Part shown: positions 18,704 through 27,718 of the stretch, piece after piece
Position numbering within the stretch: position 1 is the first letter of the stretch
Layout of the letters: each line of letters starts with the position of its first letter
From: Helicobacter japonicus
Lineage (GTDB): Bacteria; Campylobacterota; Campylobacteria; Campylobacterales; Helicobacteraceae
Length of the DNA: 64,000 bases
Assembly: GCF_000762845.2 (NCBI RefSeq)
Contig: NZ_JRMQ02000002.1
Span: 62,001 to 126,000 of the forward strand
Reading direction: 5' to 3'
The notes under the pieces: model-generated
Told to the model about the DNA's origin: nothing
Seen by the model: the letters and a program-made list of their open reading frames with translations, nothing else
Databases searched by the model: none
Position numbers and translations under genes: made by a program

Positions 18704-20250
18704 TATTTTTTACCTTGTGCTAAATGAGCCCTTGCAAATTCAAGAGCTTGAGGTGTGATATTTGAGCCACTAATAATACGCGCTACTTCGCGCACTCTAC
18801 CTTCAAAATCAAGTTTTGTAATTGTGCTATACCCATCTTGCTTCTCTACAAGATAATGATTGTCCGCTAAAGACGGCATATGCGTTTGATGAGAAATAGC
18901 AAAGATTTGGTAATCGCGTGAAAGTATTTTAAGAATCTGCGCCACGCCTTCACTCTCCTCTCCACTTAGATTCGCATCAATTTCATCAAGCACTAAAATC
19001 CCGCTCTTTGGCTGAAGCTGCATTTCAATACACATCATCACAAGGCGCAAGCGATTATATTCTCCAGAGGAGAGCACATTTACTTCACTTTTCCCAAGCA
19101 TTAAAACACATTCACTCGCTCCCTTTTGATAAAGTGGCACTTGAGTAAGCTGTAAGCAACTTTTGTGCAAACGCAATTGGACACAAAGCTCGCTTATACG
19201 AGTATTAAGCTCTTCTAAAAACTTTTGGCGACTTTTATGCAAGGCAAGTGCATTTGCTTCACATTGAGCTTCAAGAGCGAGAATCTCCTTTTGCAAATAC
19301 TGTTTATCAAAGCTTAGATTCTCATATTCTTGCATTTTTTGCTTCTGTTCATTAAGATATTCAATCGTATGTGTAATGCTCCCAAAACGGCGGATATATT
19401 CAGCAAGGGCAGCAATCCTATCAAGCACCTCTTCGGCATTCATCTCGTTGAGACTTTCCATTTGCTCTTCTTGATTTTGCACGAGTGCTTCAAATTCACT
19501 TAAACCATCAATAAGATTCGGACAAGTTTTATCTATCAACGTTAAAAATGTTTCAAAACTCTGTGTTAAATCTAAAGCTTCACGCACTTTATGAAGCTGT
19601 TCTTTAATTTTTTCTTGCTTTGAGAGCATTTTTTTGAGAGAGAGGAGTTCTTCATATTCTCCCTCTTTTGGTTTTAGACTCTCAATCTTTGCTATTTCAA
19701 ATGCAGTAAATTCTTTTAAAGTAGCAAGATTTAACTCTTTAGATTCCATATCTTTGAGCCTTTCTCTTGCTTCACTTAAATTCTTAAAATCAGTTTCATA
19801 CTGCGCCAATAATGCACTATGGTTTGTATCTTTAGTATTTATAAAAAGGTCAAGGATTTTTAAAATATTGCTATTTTTAAGCTCATCTGCGCCTTTGGTG
19901 CTAATATGCTTTGCAAAGCCGCTTACAATATCGTGGAGCTTTTTTTTAGAGCTTGATATATGGTTAAGAAAATAACGCGTTTTGTCCTTTTTTAAAATAC
20001 TCAAAACAATCTCATCATCGTCATTTGGAATCCCATTTGCCAACCAATCAAACTCAATAGAATCTAAAGCAATATTTGCTTCAATTAAATCCGCATTACT
20101 CTCCTTAATCCCAAAAATAGCAAGCAAAGATTCCATAAATACAGACTTACCACTCCCACTCGCACCACTAAATACATTAAATCCACCTTGCATATATAAT
20201 TCTATATCTTTAAAAGCGGGGGAATTATGTATAAGAATCCGCTTAATCAT
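18703..20250 (-). CDS. recN: DNA repair protein RecN
   Basis: SMC-like ATPase of double-strand break repair. The N-terminal Walker A is GASGSGKSVF near residue 30; two coiled-coil arms span roughly 150-360; the signature LSSGEYNRLRLVMMCIE near 390 and the Walker B region ILVLDEIDANLSGEESE near 425 complete the head. The 515 residues are slightly below the usual 550. An AAGGAG lies before the ATG. It overlaps rqcH downstream and follows nadK by 58 bases, a recN-nadK neighbourhood common in bacteria. Confidence 0.95.
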   Translation of the reverse strand: MIKRILIHNSPAFKDIELYMQGGFNVFSGASGSGKSVFMESLLAIFGIKESNADLIEANIALDSIEFDWLANGIPNDDDEIVLSILKKDKTRYFLNHISSSKKKLHDIVSGFAKHISTKGADELKNSNILKILDLFINTKDTNHSALLAQYETDFKNLSEARERLKDMESKELNLATLKEFTAFEIAKIESLKPKEGEYEELLSLKKMLSKQEKIKEQLHKVREALDLTQSFETFLTLIDKTCPNLIDGLSEFEALVQNQEEQMESLNEMNAEEVLDRIAALAEYIRRFGSITHTIEYLNEQKQKMQEYENLSFDKQYLQKEILALEAQCEANALALHKSRQKFLEELNTRISELCVQLRLHKSCLQLTQVPLYQKGASECVLMLGKSEVNVLSSGEYNRLRLVMMCIEMQLQPKSGILVLDEIDANLSGEESEGVAQILKILSRDYQIFAISHQTHMPSLADNHYLVEKQDGYSTITKLDFEGRVREVARIISGSNITPQALEFARAHLAQGKK

Positions 20251-20308
20251 TAATGCTCCTTCTTTATCACACCTTTACATTTTCTATCATTTTTGCCATT
20301 TTACACAT

Positions 20309-21181
20309 TTAATATTCATTATCACCCCATTTAAACTTTTCTTTCAAAACACTAAAATAATCCCTTGTTTGTGGATAAATGAGTTTTGCACTCTGACTAA
20401 GTGCTTGAATCTGAATCCTGTGAGTTGGAGTGATATCAATCATTTCCTGCCCATCAATAATAAGTTTTGCTCTTTGTTGTGCATAAAATTCTAGCACAAA
20501 TTCATCATTAAGCACCAATGGGCGTTGTGTAAGAGAATGTGGCGCAATGGGTGTAAGCAAGATATTACGACAATAAGGATAAATCACTGAACCACCTGCG
20601 CTAATATTATAAGCTGTCGAACCTGTGGGTGTGCCAATAATTAGTCCATCACAAACATAAGTATTAAAATGTTTGTTATCAATACTTGCACAAATACGCA
20701 CCATACCACTTAATTCGTGCTTGGAGATGAGAAACTCATTAATAGCAAGAAAAGAATGTAAAAGTTTATGTTCTTCATCATACACATTCGCTTGAAGCAC
20801 AAGATGATCTTGCAATATATAATCACCATTTTTAAGGCAAGGAATAAAAGAGGGAAGATTCTGTGGCATAAGTGCGGTAAGAAAACCTAAACGACCGGTA
20901 TTAACCCCCATACAAGGAAGATTATATTCAAAAGAGCGGCGCAACATTGCAATCAATGTCCCATCACCACCTAAGCTTACAAGCGCATCACATTGTGAAG
21001 CAATGGAAGCAAAATCCACTCCTAAAAGCTCAATCATTCCTCCACTAATACTTTCTAGCATTACTTCAATGTCTGCATTATGGAACTCTTCACGCACTTG
21101 TAAAAATACACTTTTAAGCTCAGGAGTCGAAGGACGCAAAACCACACCGATTTTATGAATGACTGGATTAGACTTACTCAT
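20309..21181 (-). CDS. nadK: NAD kinase
   Basis: Phosphorylates NAD to NADP. The catalytic GGDGT motif is at about residue 71 (SLGGDGTLIAM), followed by GVNTGRLGFLT near 95, the NE-FLI segment near 147, and CDGLIIGTPTGSTAYNISAGGS near 177 which builds the nucleotide site. Length 290 is normal. It leads the nadK-recN-rqcH minus-strand run, with GAGGCAG upstream of the ATG. Confidence 0.96.
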   Translation of the reverse strand: MSKSNPVIHKIGVVLRPSTPELKSVFLQVREEFHNADIEVMLESISGGMIELLGVDFASIASQCDALVSLGGDGTLIAMLRRSFEYNLPCMGVNTGRLGFLTALMPQNLPSFIPCLKNGDYILQDHLVLQANVYDEEHKLLHSFLAINEFLISKHELSGMVRICASIDNKHFNTYVCDGLIIGTPTGSTAYNISAGGSVIYPYCRNILLTPIAPHSLTQRPLVLNDEFVLEFYAQQRAKLIIDGQEMIDITPTHRIQIQALSQSAKLIYPQTRDYFSVLKEKFKWGDNEY

Positions 21182-21300
21182 ATCTGCCTCTATATGTGTC
21201 GCTTACAAAGTTATAATGAAGATTCTATATATTCCTTTATCCTAAAAGTAAATACAATATCTCCAAAACCTCTGCTTAAATTCTATCAAAAATCCTCTAA

Positions 21301-21909
21301 CTATTCTACATAAAATGCACGCACAACAAATCCACGCTCTCTTGCTTTTTGCTGACTTAATCCTTCAAACACCGCGACACTAGGTAATTTTTTACCCACA
21401 ACATAAATAGCTTCTCTTGCGCGAAAACTCGCTAAACCCTCTTGTTTTAATTCAGGACTTGAGCCTGCATAGGGGAGATTATCTACTATGCCAGATACTT
21501 CAAAAGCTACAATTTTGTTATCTTGATGAATCATCTCTATAATACCCTCACTCAATTCATTAAAACAATTTTGTGGCATACCCCAACGCCCTATTTTCAT
21601 ATTTTTACAATGTGCAACTATTTTATCTTTTGGTTTAATAGAATATTTGAGTTTAGTTGGTAGATTATCACGTTCTTTTTTGAGGGCTTTACTTTGGGCT
21701 TTCAAAAGCTCAATCTGCTGATCTTTTGCATCTAAGGCTGATTGTTGTATATTTTTTTCTTGAAAGCGAGATTCTATATTTTGTGTTGCCTCATCAAGTA
21801 TAATAGGAGAAAATGCAACCATATAATAATATCCACCCCCAAGCACCGCTAGAAGTAGAATAATAGCACCTAAAAAATACCATTTTGCCCTGCTTGACTT
21901 CCTTTCCAT
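21301..21909 (-). CDS. Single-pass membrane protein with MotB/OmpA-like C-terminal domain
   Basis: A signal-anchor helix at about residues 10-28 is followed by a short coiled coil (about 40-80) and a C-terminal domain. The region around residues 150-175 reads VDNLPYAG...LASFRAREA; aligned from memory with E. coli MotB, the Asp, the PYA, the Leu, the Ser and the Arg-Ala keep the same spacing, with 20 residues from Asp to Arg, these being the peptidoglycan-binding residues of the OmpA/MotB fold. ATG 21909 is chosen over an in-frame upstream start because GGAGT sits in front of it. A sigma-54-like promoter lies about 50 bases upstream. A wall-anchored motility or envelope role is inferred. Confidence 0.6.
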   Translation of the reverse strand: MERKSSRAKWYFLGAIILLLAVLGGGYYYMVAFSPIILDEATQNIESRFQEKNIQQSALDAKDQQIELLKAQSKALKKERDNLPTKLKYSIKPKDKIVAHCKNMKIGRWGMPQNCFNELSEGIIEMIHQDNKIVAFEVSGIVDNLPYAGSSPELKQEGLASFRAREAIYVVGKKLPSVAVFEGLSQQKARERGFVVRAFYVE

Positions 21910-21956
21910 AATACCACTCCTTTGTATGCAAATAAGGCTATTGTGAAAAATTTGTA

Positions 21957-21970
21957 GCAAAAAACATTCC
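21957..21970 (-). promoter_or_regulatory. Candidate sigma-54 promoter for the MotB-like gene
   Basis: On the minus strand GG (21970-21969) and GC (21958-21957) are separated by exactly ten bases, within AAGGAATG and TTTTGCTA. Start would be near 21945, leaving a leader of about 36 bases. The -24 half is imperfect, so confidence is moderate. Confidence 0.42.
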
Positions 21971-22182
21971 TTAAAATCTTATTTCCCTATACTCGATTCT
22001 ATATTTTAAGATAAATTGCTCTATTTAGAATCCACTTCAAAAAAAACTTAAAATCCTGTTCAAAATGTTTATTTTATACACATCGCTGATAAAGTAGCTT
22101 CATAAAGTGTATAAATTAAACACACTTATTCTATGATTGAAGTAAATATTTTTAAATATTTAATTTTTTGGAGGAAAAAACT

Positions 22183-23193
22183 ATGGGCTTTATTGATTCT
22201 ATCAAGGCACAAGCAAAAACTTGTAAAAAGACAATTGTTCTTCCTGAAGTTGATGATATGCGCACAATTGAGGCAGCAGTGAAGATACTGAATGAAGATT
22301 TTGCTCATCTTGTTCTGCTTGGTGAAAAAGAGGAGATTTGTGCTAAGGCAAAATCTGAACTCTCTCATCTCCCAACAGAAGCACTACAAAAAGCAACTTT
22401 TCTCACGCTTAAAGATACTGCACTCCTTGATGAACTTATCACTCTTCTTGTAAAGCTACGGGGACATAAGGGTGTAGATAGCACAAAAGCGAAAGAACTT
22501 TTGCTTAATGATTCTCTTTATTTTGGCGCAGCTCTTGTAAAAATAGGAAAAGCTGATGGTATGGTAGCAGGAGCTACTCGGGCGACTTCTGATGTATTAC
22601 GCGCAGGATTGCAAGTTGTTGGCACTGCACTAGATTCTAAGCTTGTATCAAGCTTTTTTATAATGGTCGTGCCTGATTGCGATTATGGGCTAAATGGCAC
22701 ACTCGTATTTTCTGATTGTGGATTGTGTCAGAATCCAAATGCTGAAGAACTTGCTCACATTGCTATCTCAAGTGCTAAAAGTTTTGAATCTATTACTCAC
22801 AATGAGCCTTTTGTAGCTATGCTTAGTCATTCTACTTATGGAAGCGCAAAACACCCTGATATTGACAAAGTAGTAGAAGCTACAAAAATTGCAAAACAAC
22901 TTGCCCCTCAATTTAAAATTGATGGCGAATTACAGCTTGATGCAGCAATCGTCCCAAGCGTAGGAGCATCAAAAGCAAAAGGTTCAAATGTTGCAGGAAA
23001 GGCAAATGTGCTTATATTCCCTGACTTAGATGCAGGAAATATAGGCTACAAACTCGTGCAGAGATTTGCTAAGGCAGAAGCTTATGGACCTATCACACAA
23101 GGTATGGCTGCACCAATAAATGATCTCTCAAGGGGTTGTAGTGCTGATGATATTGTAGGCGTGGTAGCCCTTAGTGCGCTCCAAGCCAAATAA
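22183..23193 (+). CDS. pta: Phosphate acetyltransferase
   Basis: Interconverts acetyl-CoA and acetyl phosphate. The 336 residues form the single PTA domain (no N-terminal DRTGG/P-loop extension). Conserved blocks include LPEVDDMRTIEAA near 23, ADGMVAGATRATSDVLRA near 123, and DGELQLDAAIVP near 245. ATG 22183 is chosen because GGAGG lies eight bases upstream; the frame opens earlier at a TTG. It is followed by ackA after 17 bases, making the acetate-acetyl-CoA pathway, which is complete here. The 270-base upstream gap is A+T-rich with a TATAAA near 22120. Confidence 0.96.
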   Translation: MGFIDSIKAQAKTCKKTIVLPEVDDMRTIEAAVKILNEDFAHLVLLGEKEEICAKAKSELSHLPTEALQKATFLTLKDTALLDELITLLVKLRGHKGVDSTKAKELLLNDSLYFGAALVKIGKADGMVAGATRATSDVLRAGLQVVGTALDSKLVSSFFIMVVPDCDYGLNGTLVFSDCGLCQNPNAEELAHIAISSAKSFESITHNEPFVAMLSHSTYGSAKHPDIDKVVEATKIAKQLAPQFKIDGELQLDAAIVPSVGASKAKGSNVAGKANVLIFPDLDAGNIGYKLVQRFAKAEAYGPITQGMAAPINDLSRGCSADDIVGVVALSALQAK

Positions 23194-23210
23194 AATGTAA
23201 AGGAAGAAAT

Positions 23211-24422
23211 ATGAATATTTTAGTTATTAATTGTGGAAGTTCATCATTAAAATTTCAACTTATTAATATGGATTCTGAAAAAGTTATCGCTTCAGGAATC
23301 TGCGATAGAATCGGTATTGATGGTAGTGTGCTTAACTATAAAAATGCTGAAGGCAAAAAATATGAGCAAAAGGAACCTATGGCTAACCACACAAAAGCCA
23401 TAGAAATGGTGTTAGAATCTTTAACAAATAAAGAATATGGTGCGATTAGTTCGCTTAATGACATTCGTGCTATTGGGCATCGTGTCGTGCATGGAGGAGA
23501 ATTTTTTAAAGAATCTGTGCTTATCAATGACTATGTAATTGAGCGCATTAAAGAATGCTCTGATCTTGCTCCATTACACAATCCCGCACATTTAATGGGA
23601 ATTGAAGCGTGCAAAGCAAAAATGCCAAAAACCCCTATGGTTGTTGTGTTTGACACAGCATTTCACCAAACTATGCCTCCACAAGCTTATATTTATGGTG
23701 TGCCTTATGAATGGTATGAAAAACATAAGGTGCGCCGATATGGATTCCACGGGACAAGCCATAAATATGTCTCACAAAAAACAGCAGAATTTTTAGGTCT
23801 CGATTATTATAATTCTAAAATTATTGTATGCCATTTAGGGAATGGCTCATCAATTTCCGCAATTAAAAATGGGCAATGTGTGGATACAAGTATGGGACTT
23901 ACGCCACTTGAAGGCTTAATTATGGGAACTCGTAGTGGGGACTTAGACCCTGCTATTTTAGAATACATATCAAAATGTGAAGACTTAGATATTCAAAGCA
24001 TTCTTAGTATTTTAAATAAAAAATCCGGTGTGCTTGGCATTTCTGGTGTATCAAGTGATTTTAGAGACTTGCTCGATGCAGACTTAGGAGGAAATGAACG
24101 TGCAAAACTTGCGCGACACGCCTTTGCATATCGTGTGATGAAATATGTTGGAGCATATTGTGCAGCAATGAATGGTGTAGATGCTGTAAGCTTTTGTGCA
24201 GGTGTAGGCGAGAATGCAAAGTTTATCCGCGGTATGATAGTCAATAATCTTGCATTTTTAGGTGTAAAACTCGATGAAGAAGCAAATAATGTCTGTGGCA
24301 AAGAAGCTATTATCTCTACCAAAGATTCTAAAGTGAAAGTATGCGTTATCCCTACAAATGAAGAGCTTGTTATTGCGCGGGACACAAAAGCTATTGTTTC
24401 CCAACTTAAAGATGAGAAATAA
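23211..24422 (+). CDS. ackA: Acetate kinase
   Basis: Converts acetyl phosphate and ADP to acetate and ATP, or the reverse. ASKHA-fold protein of 403 residues with NCGSSSLKFQL at residue 7, GHRVVHGG near 88, VVFDTAFHQTMP near 143, FHGTSHKYVS near 178, HLGNGSSI near 207, GLEMGTRSGDLDP-type segment (GLIMGTRSGDLDP) near 235 and CAGVGENA near 325. AAAGGAAG precedes the ATG. Paired with pta; acetyl phosphate so made may also phosphorylate response regulators. Confidence 0.97.
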   Translation: MNILVINCGSSSLKFQLINMDSEKVIASGICDRIGIDGSVLNYKNAEGKKYEQKEPMANHTKAIEMVLESLTNKEYGAISSLNDIRAIGHRVVHGGEFFKESVLINDYVIERIKECSDLAPLHNPAHLMGIEACKAKMPKTPMVVVFDTAFHQTMPPQAYIYGVPYEWYEKHKVRRYGFHGTSHKYVSQKTAEFLGLDYYNSKIIVCHLGNGSSISAIKNGQCVDTSMGLTPLEGLIMGTRSGDLDPAILEYISKCEDLDIQSILSILNKKSGVLGISGVSSDFRDLLDADLGGNERAKLARHAFAYRVMKYVGAYCAAMNGVDAVSFCAGVGENAKFIRGMIVNNLAFLGVKLDEEANNVCGKEAIISTKDSKVKVCVIPTNEELVIARDTKAIVSQLKDEK

Positions 24423-24440
24423 TTCTATAAAGGGAAAATA

Positions 24441-24986
24441 ATGCGGAGCGTCCTCAAAACAAAACGCACACTTTTTGTTTGCATAGATGTGCAAGAAAAA
24501 CTCGTGGAAAAGATGGCACATAAAGATAAGGTAATAAAAAATACGAATATCCTTTTGCATTCTGCCAAAGAATTGCATATTCCTATGCTTATTACAGAGC
24601 AATATCCTAAGGGACTAGGCAAAACACACAGTGCTATTTCAATTCCACAGGGTGTGCATACTTTAGAAAAAACAAGTTTTGGTATATTTGGTGATGAAAA
24701 AATAGCCTCATTTATTGCCCAAAGTAAAGCGAAAACACTCGTGCTTTTTGGGATAGAAAGCCACATTTGTGTGCTTCAAAGCATTATAGAAGCGCGTAAT
24801 TTAGGCTATGAATGCATACTTGCCGCTGATGCGTGTAGCTCTCGTGATGAGCAAAATCACCAGCTTGCCCTCAACTTTTTCAATACACAAGGGGTAGTAA
24901 TACTCCCTACAGAATCTATTCTTTTTAGAATCTTGGGCGATGCCAAACACGCCTCATTTAAAACAATTTCTGCCCTTATAAAATAA
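24441..24986 (+). CDS. Isochorismatase-family cysteine hydrolase
   Basis: The catalytic triad of the family is visible: Asp in FVCIDVQEKL near residue 16, Lys (after TEQYPKGLG, in LEKTSFGIF near 75) and nucleophile Cys in FGIESHICVLQS near 110. The 181-residue length fits the YcaC-like single-domain hydrolases; substrates range from nicotinamide to small amides, and nothing here discriminates. It follows ackA by 18 bases with AAAGGG upstream, so it is probably the third gene of the pta-ackA unit. Confidence 0.85.
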   Translation: MRSVLKTKRTLFVCIDVQEKLVEKMAHKDKVIKNTNILLHSAKELHIPMLITEQYPKGLGKTHSAISIPQGVHTLEKTSFGIFGDEKIASFIAQSKAKTLVLFGIESHICVLQSIIEARNLGYECILAADACSSRDEQNHQLALNFFNTQGVVILPTESILFRILGDAKHASFKTISALIK

Positions 24987-24993
24987 AACCAGT

Positions 24994-25017
24994 TTGTGTG
25001 CCTTAAAAAGCACACAA
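24994..25017. terminator. Hairpin after the isochorismatase-like gene
   Basis: Perfect 8-base arms TTGTGTGC and GCACACAA around an 8-base loop, eight bases after the stop codon. It lacks a downstream T-run on plus; on minus an interrupted T-rich stretch follows. A weak terminator or 3'-end stem for the pta-ackA unit. Confidence 0.45.
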
Positions 25018-25123
25018 GCAAAACCTCACTTTAGAATCCCACTCAAACCATCATAACTTGAGAGCAATCCATATTGCAAGCATTTTATTTGAAACTTATT
25101 CAGCTTAGGGCAATGGCATAGAG

Positions 25124-25140
25124 TGGAACTCCCTTTGCTT
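25124..25140 (+). promoter_or_regulatory. Sigma-54 (RpoN) promoter before the J-domain gene
   Basis: TGGAAC at 25124-25129 and TTTGCTT at 25134-25140, with GG and GC separated by exactly ten bases, a close match to the -24/-12 consensus. Transcription would start near 25150, with a leader of about 54 bases holding AAAGG before the start codon. In Helicobacter the RpoN regulon is mainly flagellar. Confidence 0.62.
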
Positions 25141-25203
25141 GTCTAGTTTTAGCAACAGATTATAAAATACAATATGGAGCATAGCAAAGGATAAAGCGAA
25201 GCA

Positions 25204-26094
25204 ATGGATATAACACTCACACAAAACTTTATTCAAATCACGGTTGAAGAAGACAATGATTTTCTCCACAAAGCCTTAGCCTATGCCGAAAAATACTTTT
25301 CCAAAAGCTATCGCTTATCGCGCACGATTCTTATTCTTGATGATGGCGAACGATTCAAAAAAGATTATCTTGTAAATTGGGCATATCACGCCTTTGGACA
25401 AGATGAAAAGCAACAAAAAATCCACAATCTCATAGATAACTTAGACAATCCAAATCCCCAAAATGATGATAAAAATGAGGAAACCTCTCTAATTCAACCT
25501 ATAGAAGAGCCTCTGCAAGATTTAAAATATTTACTTGATTTTACCTATCTGCCTATACGCATTAAAATTGTAAATAAAAATTCTCTCATTGAAAGAGTAA
25601 AAATTAGTTTGCGTCTGCTTAACGCAAAACGCGTAATGCTCAAAATGGATAAAGCAAACAATGTTGCAAGACGTTATATTGCGCATATTTTTGAGGATTA
25701 TTATGTGGGCTGTGATAGAGACGAGATATATTTAGACAGCACAAAGCCATACTTTTGGGAAAGCATTATGAATCTTATTAGCTTTAAAGTTATTCATAAT
25801 GTTATTTTGGATTTTGATTATGATAGTTTTGCCAATCGTGGAGGGCTAGGTAGTTTTGAATCTTCTTTTCTTACTGATGAAGAGCGAGTATTGCGGAGTT
25901 GCTATATGACTTTAGAATGTCATTATCAAGATGATTTTGAGCAAGTAAAGAAAAATTATCTCAAACTTGCAAAAGAATACCACCCAGATAATGTGTTTGG
26001 GCAAGATGAAGAAATCATAGAAAGCTACAGCGATAGATTCAGAAGAATCCAAGAAGCCTACGAAAAGATTAAACACTATCTAAGGGCATCTTAG
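25204..26094 (+). CDS. Protein with C-terminal J domain
   Basis: The last 60 residues are a DnaJ-type J domain: helix II with KKNYLKLAKEYHPDN containing the HPD tripeptide that stimulates DnaK (near 260), then RFRRIQEAYEKIKHYL. The first 235 residues are not recognised; they are acidic, soluble, with an Asn/Asp-rich linker near 80-95. No Gly/Phe region or zinc-finger domain exists, so this is a specialised (class C-like) co-chaperone that probably brings DnaK to one client. A sigma-54-like promoter precedes it, hinting at flagellar co-expression. Gap after it to the convergent 73-residue gene is 84 bases. Confidence 0.75.
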   Translation: MDITLTQNFIQITVEEDNDFLHKALAYAEKYFSKSYRLSRTILILDDGERFKKDYLVNWAYHAFGQDEKQQKIHNLIDNLDNPNPQNDDKNEETSLIQPIEEPLQDLKYLLDFTYLPIRIKIVNKNSLIERVKISLRLLNAKRVMLKMDKANNVARRYIAHIFEDYYVGCDRDEIYLDSTKPYFWESIMNLISFKVIHNVILDFDYDSFANRGGLGSFESSFLTDEERVLRSCYMTLECHYQDDFEQVKKNYLKLAKEYHPDNVFGQDEEIIESYSDRFRRIQEAYEKIKHYLRAS

Positions 26095-26178
26095 AAATTA
26101 CCTCAATCCTCATTTTCTAGCAGTTCTTTCCTTGTGCTTTACCTTGCTCCAAAATAAGAAAATTACATCAATGCAAAA

Positions 26179-26400
26179 TTAATGAGATTTACGATATTCC
26201 AAAATCATTGCATAGGCTTCATCTTTTAAGCGCAATTTTTGCTTTTTAAGCACTTCAAGCTCCATATCACTCATAATTTCCTCGCCATCTTCAATCTTTT
26301 TGATTCTATCATCAAGCTCATTGTGCTCATCAAAAATCTTTGCAAAATGTGCATTGCTTGTCTTTAGCGCGGTAACCTCATCTCTGTATTCGTGAAACAT
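26179..26400 (-). CDS. DUF465/YdcH-family small protein
   Basis: A 73-residue, almost entirely helical, highly charged protein. The pattern MFHEYRDEVTALK, HNELDDRIKKIE and LEVLKKQKLRLKDE matches the DUF465 family, which folds as a two-helix hairpin; function is not established. AAGGAGC precedes the ATG. It stands alone between the convergent J-domain gene and argJ. Confidence 0.75.
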   Translation of the reverse strand: MFHEYRDEVTALKTSNAHFAKIFDEHNELDDRIKKIEDGEEIMSDMELEVLKKQKLRLKDEAYAMILEYRKSH

Positions 26401-26503
26401 AACTGCTCCTTTTCAATAAAAATAAATGCTTTATTATAGGATATTTTCAATAATGGTGCATTTTTTATTTTAAAATCCCCCTACAATAATTGGATTATAG
26501 AAT

Positions 26504-27718
26504 CTAACTTCTATAATCAGCATTGATTTTTACATAGTTATAGCCTAAATCACAGCCATAAGCAACAAATCGCCCATTACCTTTGCCTAAATCACAAGTA
26601 ATCCTAAAGCTTTCTTGCTCCATTATAGCCGCTGCCTTTGCTTCTCTCTCTTCATCAAAGCAAATTTGCCCCTTATCAAACACTACCACAGAATCAAAGG
26701 CTATTTTTAAACTTTCCTCATTGCATTCCACGCCACTTGCACCAATTGTTGAGGCAATTCTCCCCCAATTTGGATCTCCTCCATAAATTGCGGTTTTAAC
26801 AAGAAGTGAATTGCTCAAGGCTTTTGCAGCGCATACAGCCTGTGCCTCATCTCTTGCGCCACACACCTCAAAGGCTACAAGCTTCGTAGCACCTTCACCA
26901 TCTCTTACCATATCGGTAGCAAGTTTGTGCATAATCATTTTTAAAGCTTCTGTGAAAGCCGCTTCATTATATGCCCCACTTCGCCCATTAGCAAACAAAA
27001 ATACAGAATCATTTGTGCTCATATCGCCATCTACGCTAATGGCATTAAAGCTTGTCTTGGCACACTCACGCAAGATTCTATCACCTTCATTTTGAGGCAC
27101 AAGCGCATCGGTTGTGATAAAACAAAGCATAGTTGCAAGAGCAGGCTGTATCATACCTGCTCCCTTTGCCATAGCTCCGATACAAAAACTTTCTCCATTA
27201 TCAAGCTGCACCCTTAATGCAATTTCCTTACTAAAAGCATCTGTCGTGCGTATCGCATCAGCAGCACGAGCGTGAGCATTTTCATCTCGTTTTTGAATCT
27301 CAAAAGCATTAAAAGAAGCAATAATTTTGTCTTTAGGAAGATATTGCCCAATGACACCTGTGCTTGACATTATAGGATTTTGTATGAAAGGGAACTTCTG
27401 TGTAAGTGCGGATAAAATATCACATACATCTTGCACGCCTTTTTGTCCTGTCATAGCATTAGCATTCTTGGTATTTATAAGCACAAAATTACTCTCTTTG
27501 TCTTGAACAAACTGCTTAAAATGTATTATAGGTGCGGCTTGGAAAGCGTTACTTGTAAAAAGTGTAAAAGGCTTGAGCGCATCTTCACTATACAAAAATG
27601 CGACATCAAGCGCAGGAGTGCCATCAGCAAGTGGAGGCTTTAATCCTGCGCTTACACCATCAGCATAGAATCCTTGTGGAGCATTTATTCCTCCTTTAAC
27701 AGGAATAATATCAAACAT
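26504..27718 (-). CDS. argJ: Ornithine acetyltransferase / N-acetylglutamate synthase
   Basis: Transfers acetyl from N-acetylornithine to glutamate, closing the cyclic arginine pathway; some forms also use acetyl-CoA. Conserved blocks: [11 protein letters not shown] near 54, GQYLPKDKI near 125, AKGAGMIQP near 183, and the autocleavage site [10 protein letters not shown] near 275 with nucleophile Thr. ATG 27718 has an AGGAGGT eight bases upstream, better than the TTG two codons earlier. It overlaps the potassium channel gene by eight bases. H. pylori lacks this pathway, so its presence favours an enterohepatic species. Confidence 0.95.
   Translation of the reverse strand: MFDIIPVKGGINAPQGFYADGVSAGLKPPLADGTPALDVAFLYSEDALKPFTLFTSNAFQAAPIIHFKQFVQDKESNFVLINTKNANAMTGQKGVQDVCDILSALTQKFPFIQNPIMSSTGVIGQYLPKDKIIASFNAFEIQKRDENAHARAADAIRTTDAFSKEIALRVQLDNGESFCIGAMAKGAGMIQPALATMLCFITTDALVPQNEGDRILRECAKTSFNAISVDGDMSTNDSVFLFANGRSGAYNEAAFTEALKMIMHKLATDMVRDGEGATKLVAFEVCGARDEAQAVCAAKALSNSLLVKTAIYGGDPNWGRIASTIGASGVECNEESLKIAFDSVVVFDKGQICFDEEREAKAAAIMEQESFRITCDLGKGNGRFVAYGCDLGYNYVKINADYRS

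Noticed and set aside
19982-20494. 170-codon plus-strand open frame opposite recN and nadK
   Set aside because: Overlaps two clear genes on the other strand and crosses their gap; composition is that of a shadow frame.
22140-22170. AAATATTTTTAAATATTT repeat before pta as a regulatory dyad
   Set aside because: Pure A/T word in an A+T-rich leader; could be an upstream element but no specific support.
25141-25175. GTCTAGTTTTAG word recalling the start of Campylobacter CRISPR repeats
   Set aside because: Occurs once; no repeated units, spacers or cas genes in the window.
25132-25190. Inverted repeat CCTTTGCT/AGCAAAGG linking the sigma-54 -12 element with the ribosome site of the J-domain gene
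   Set aside because: The left arm would lie upstream of the predicted transcription start, so an RNA stem is not expected; probably chance.
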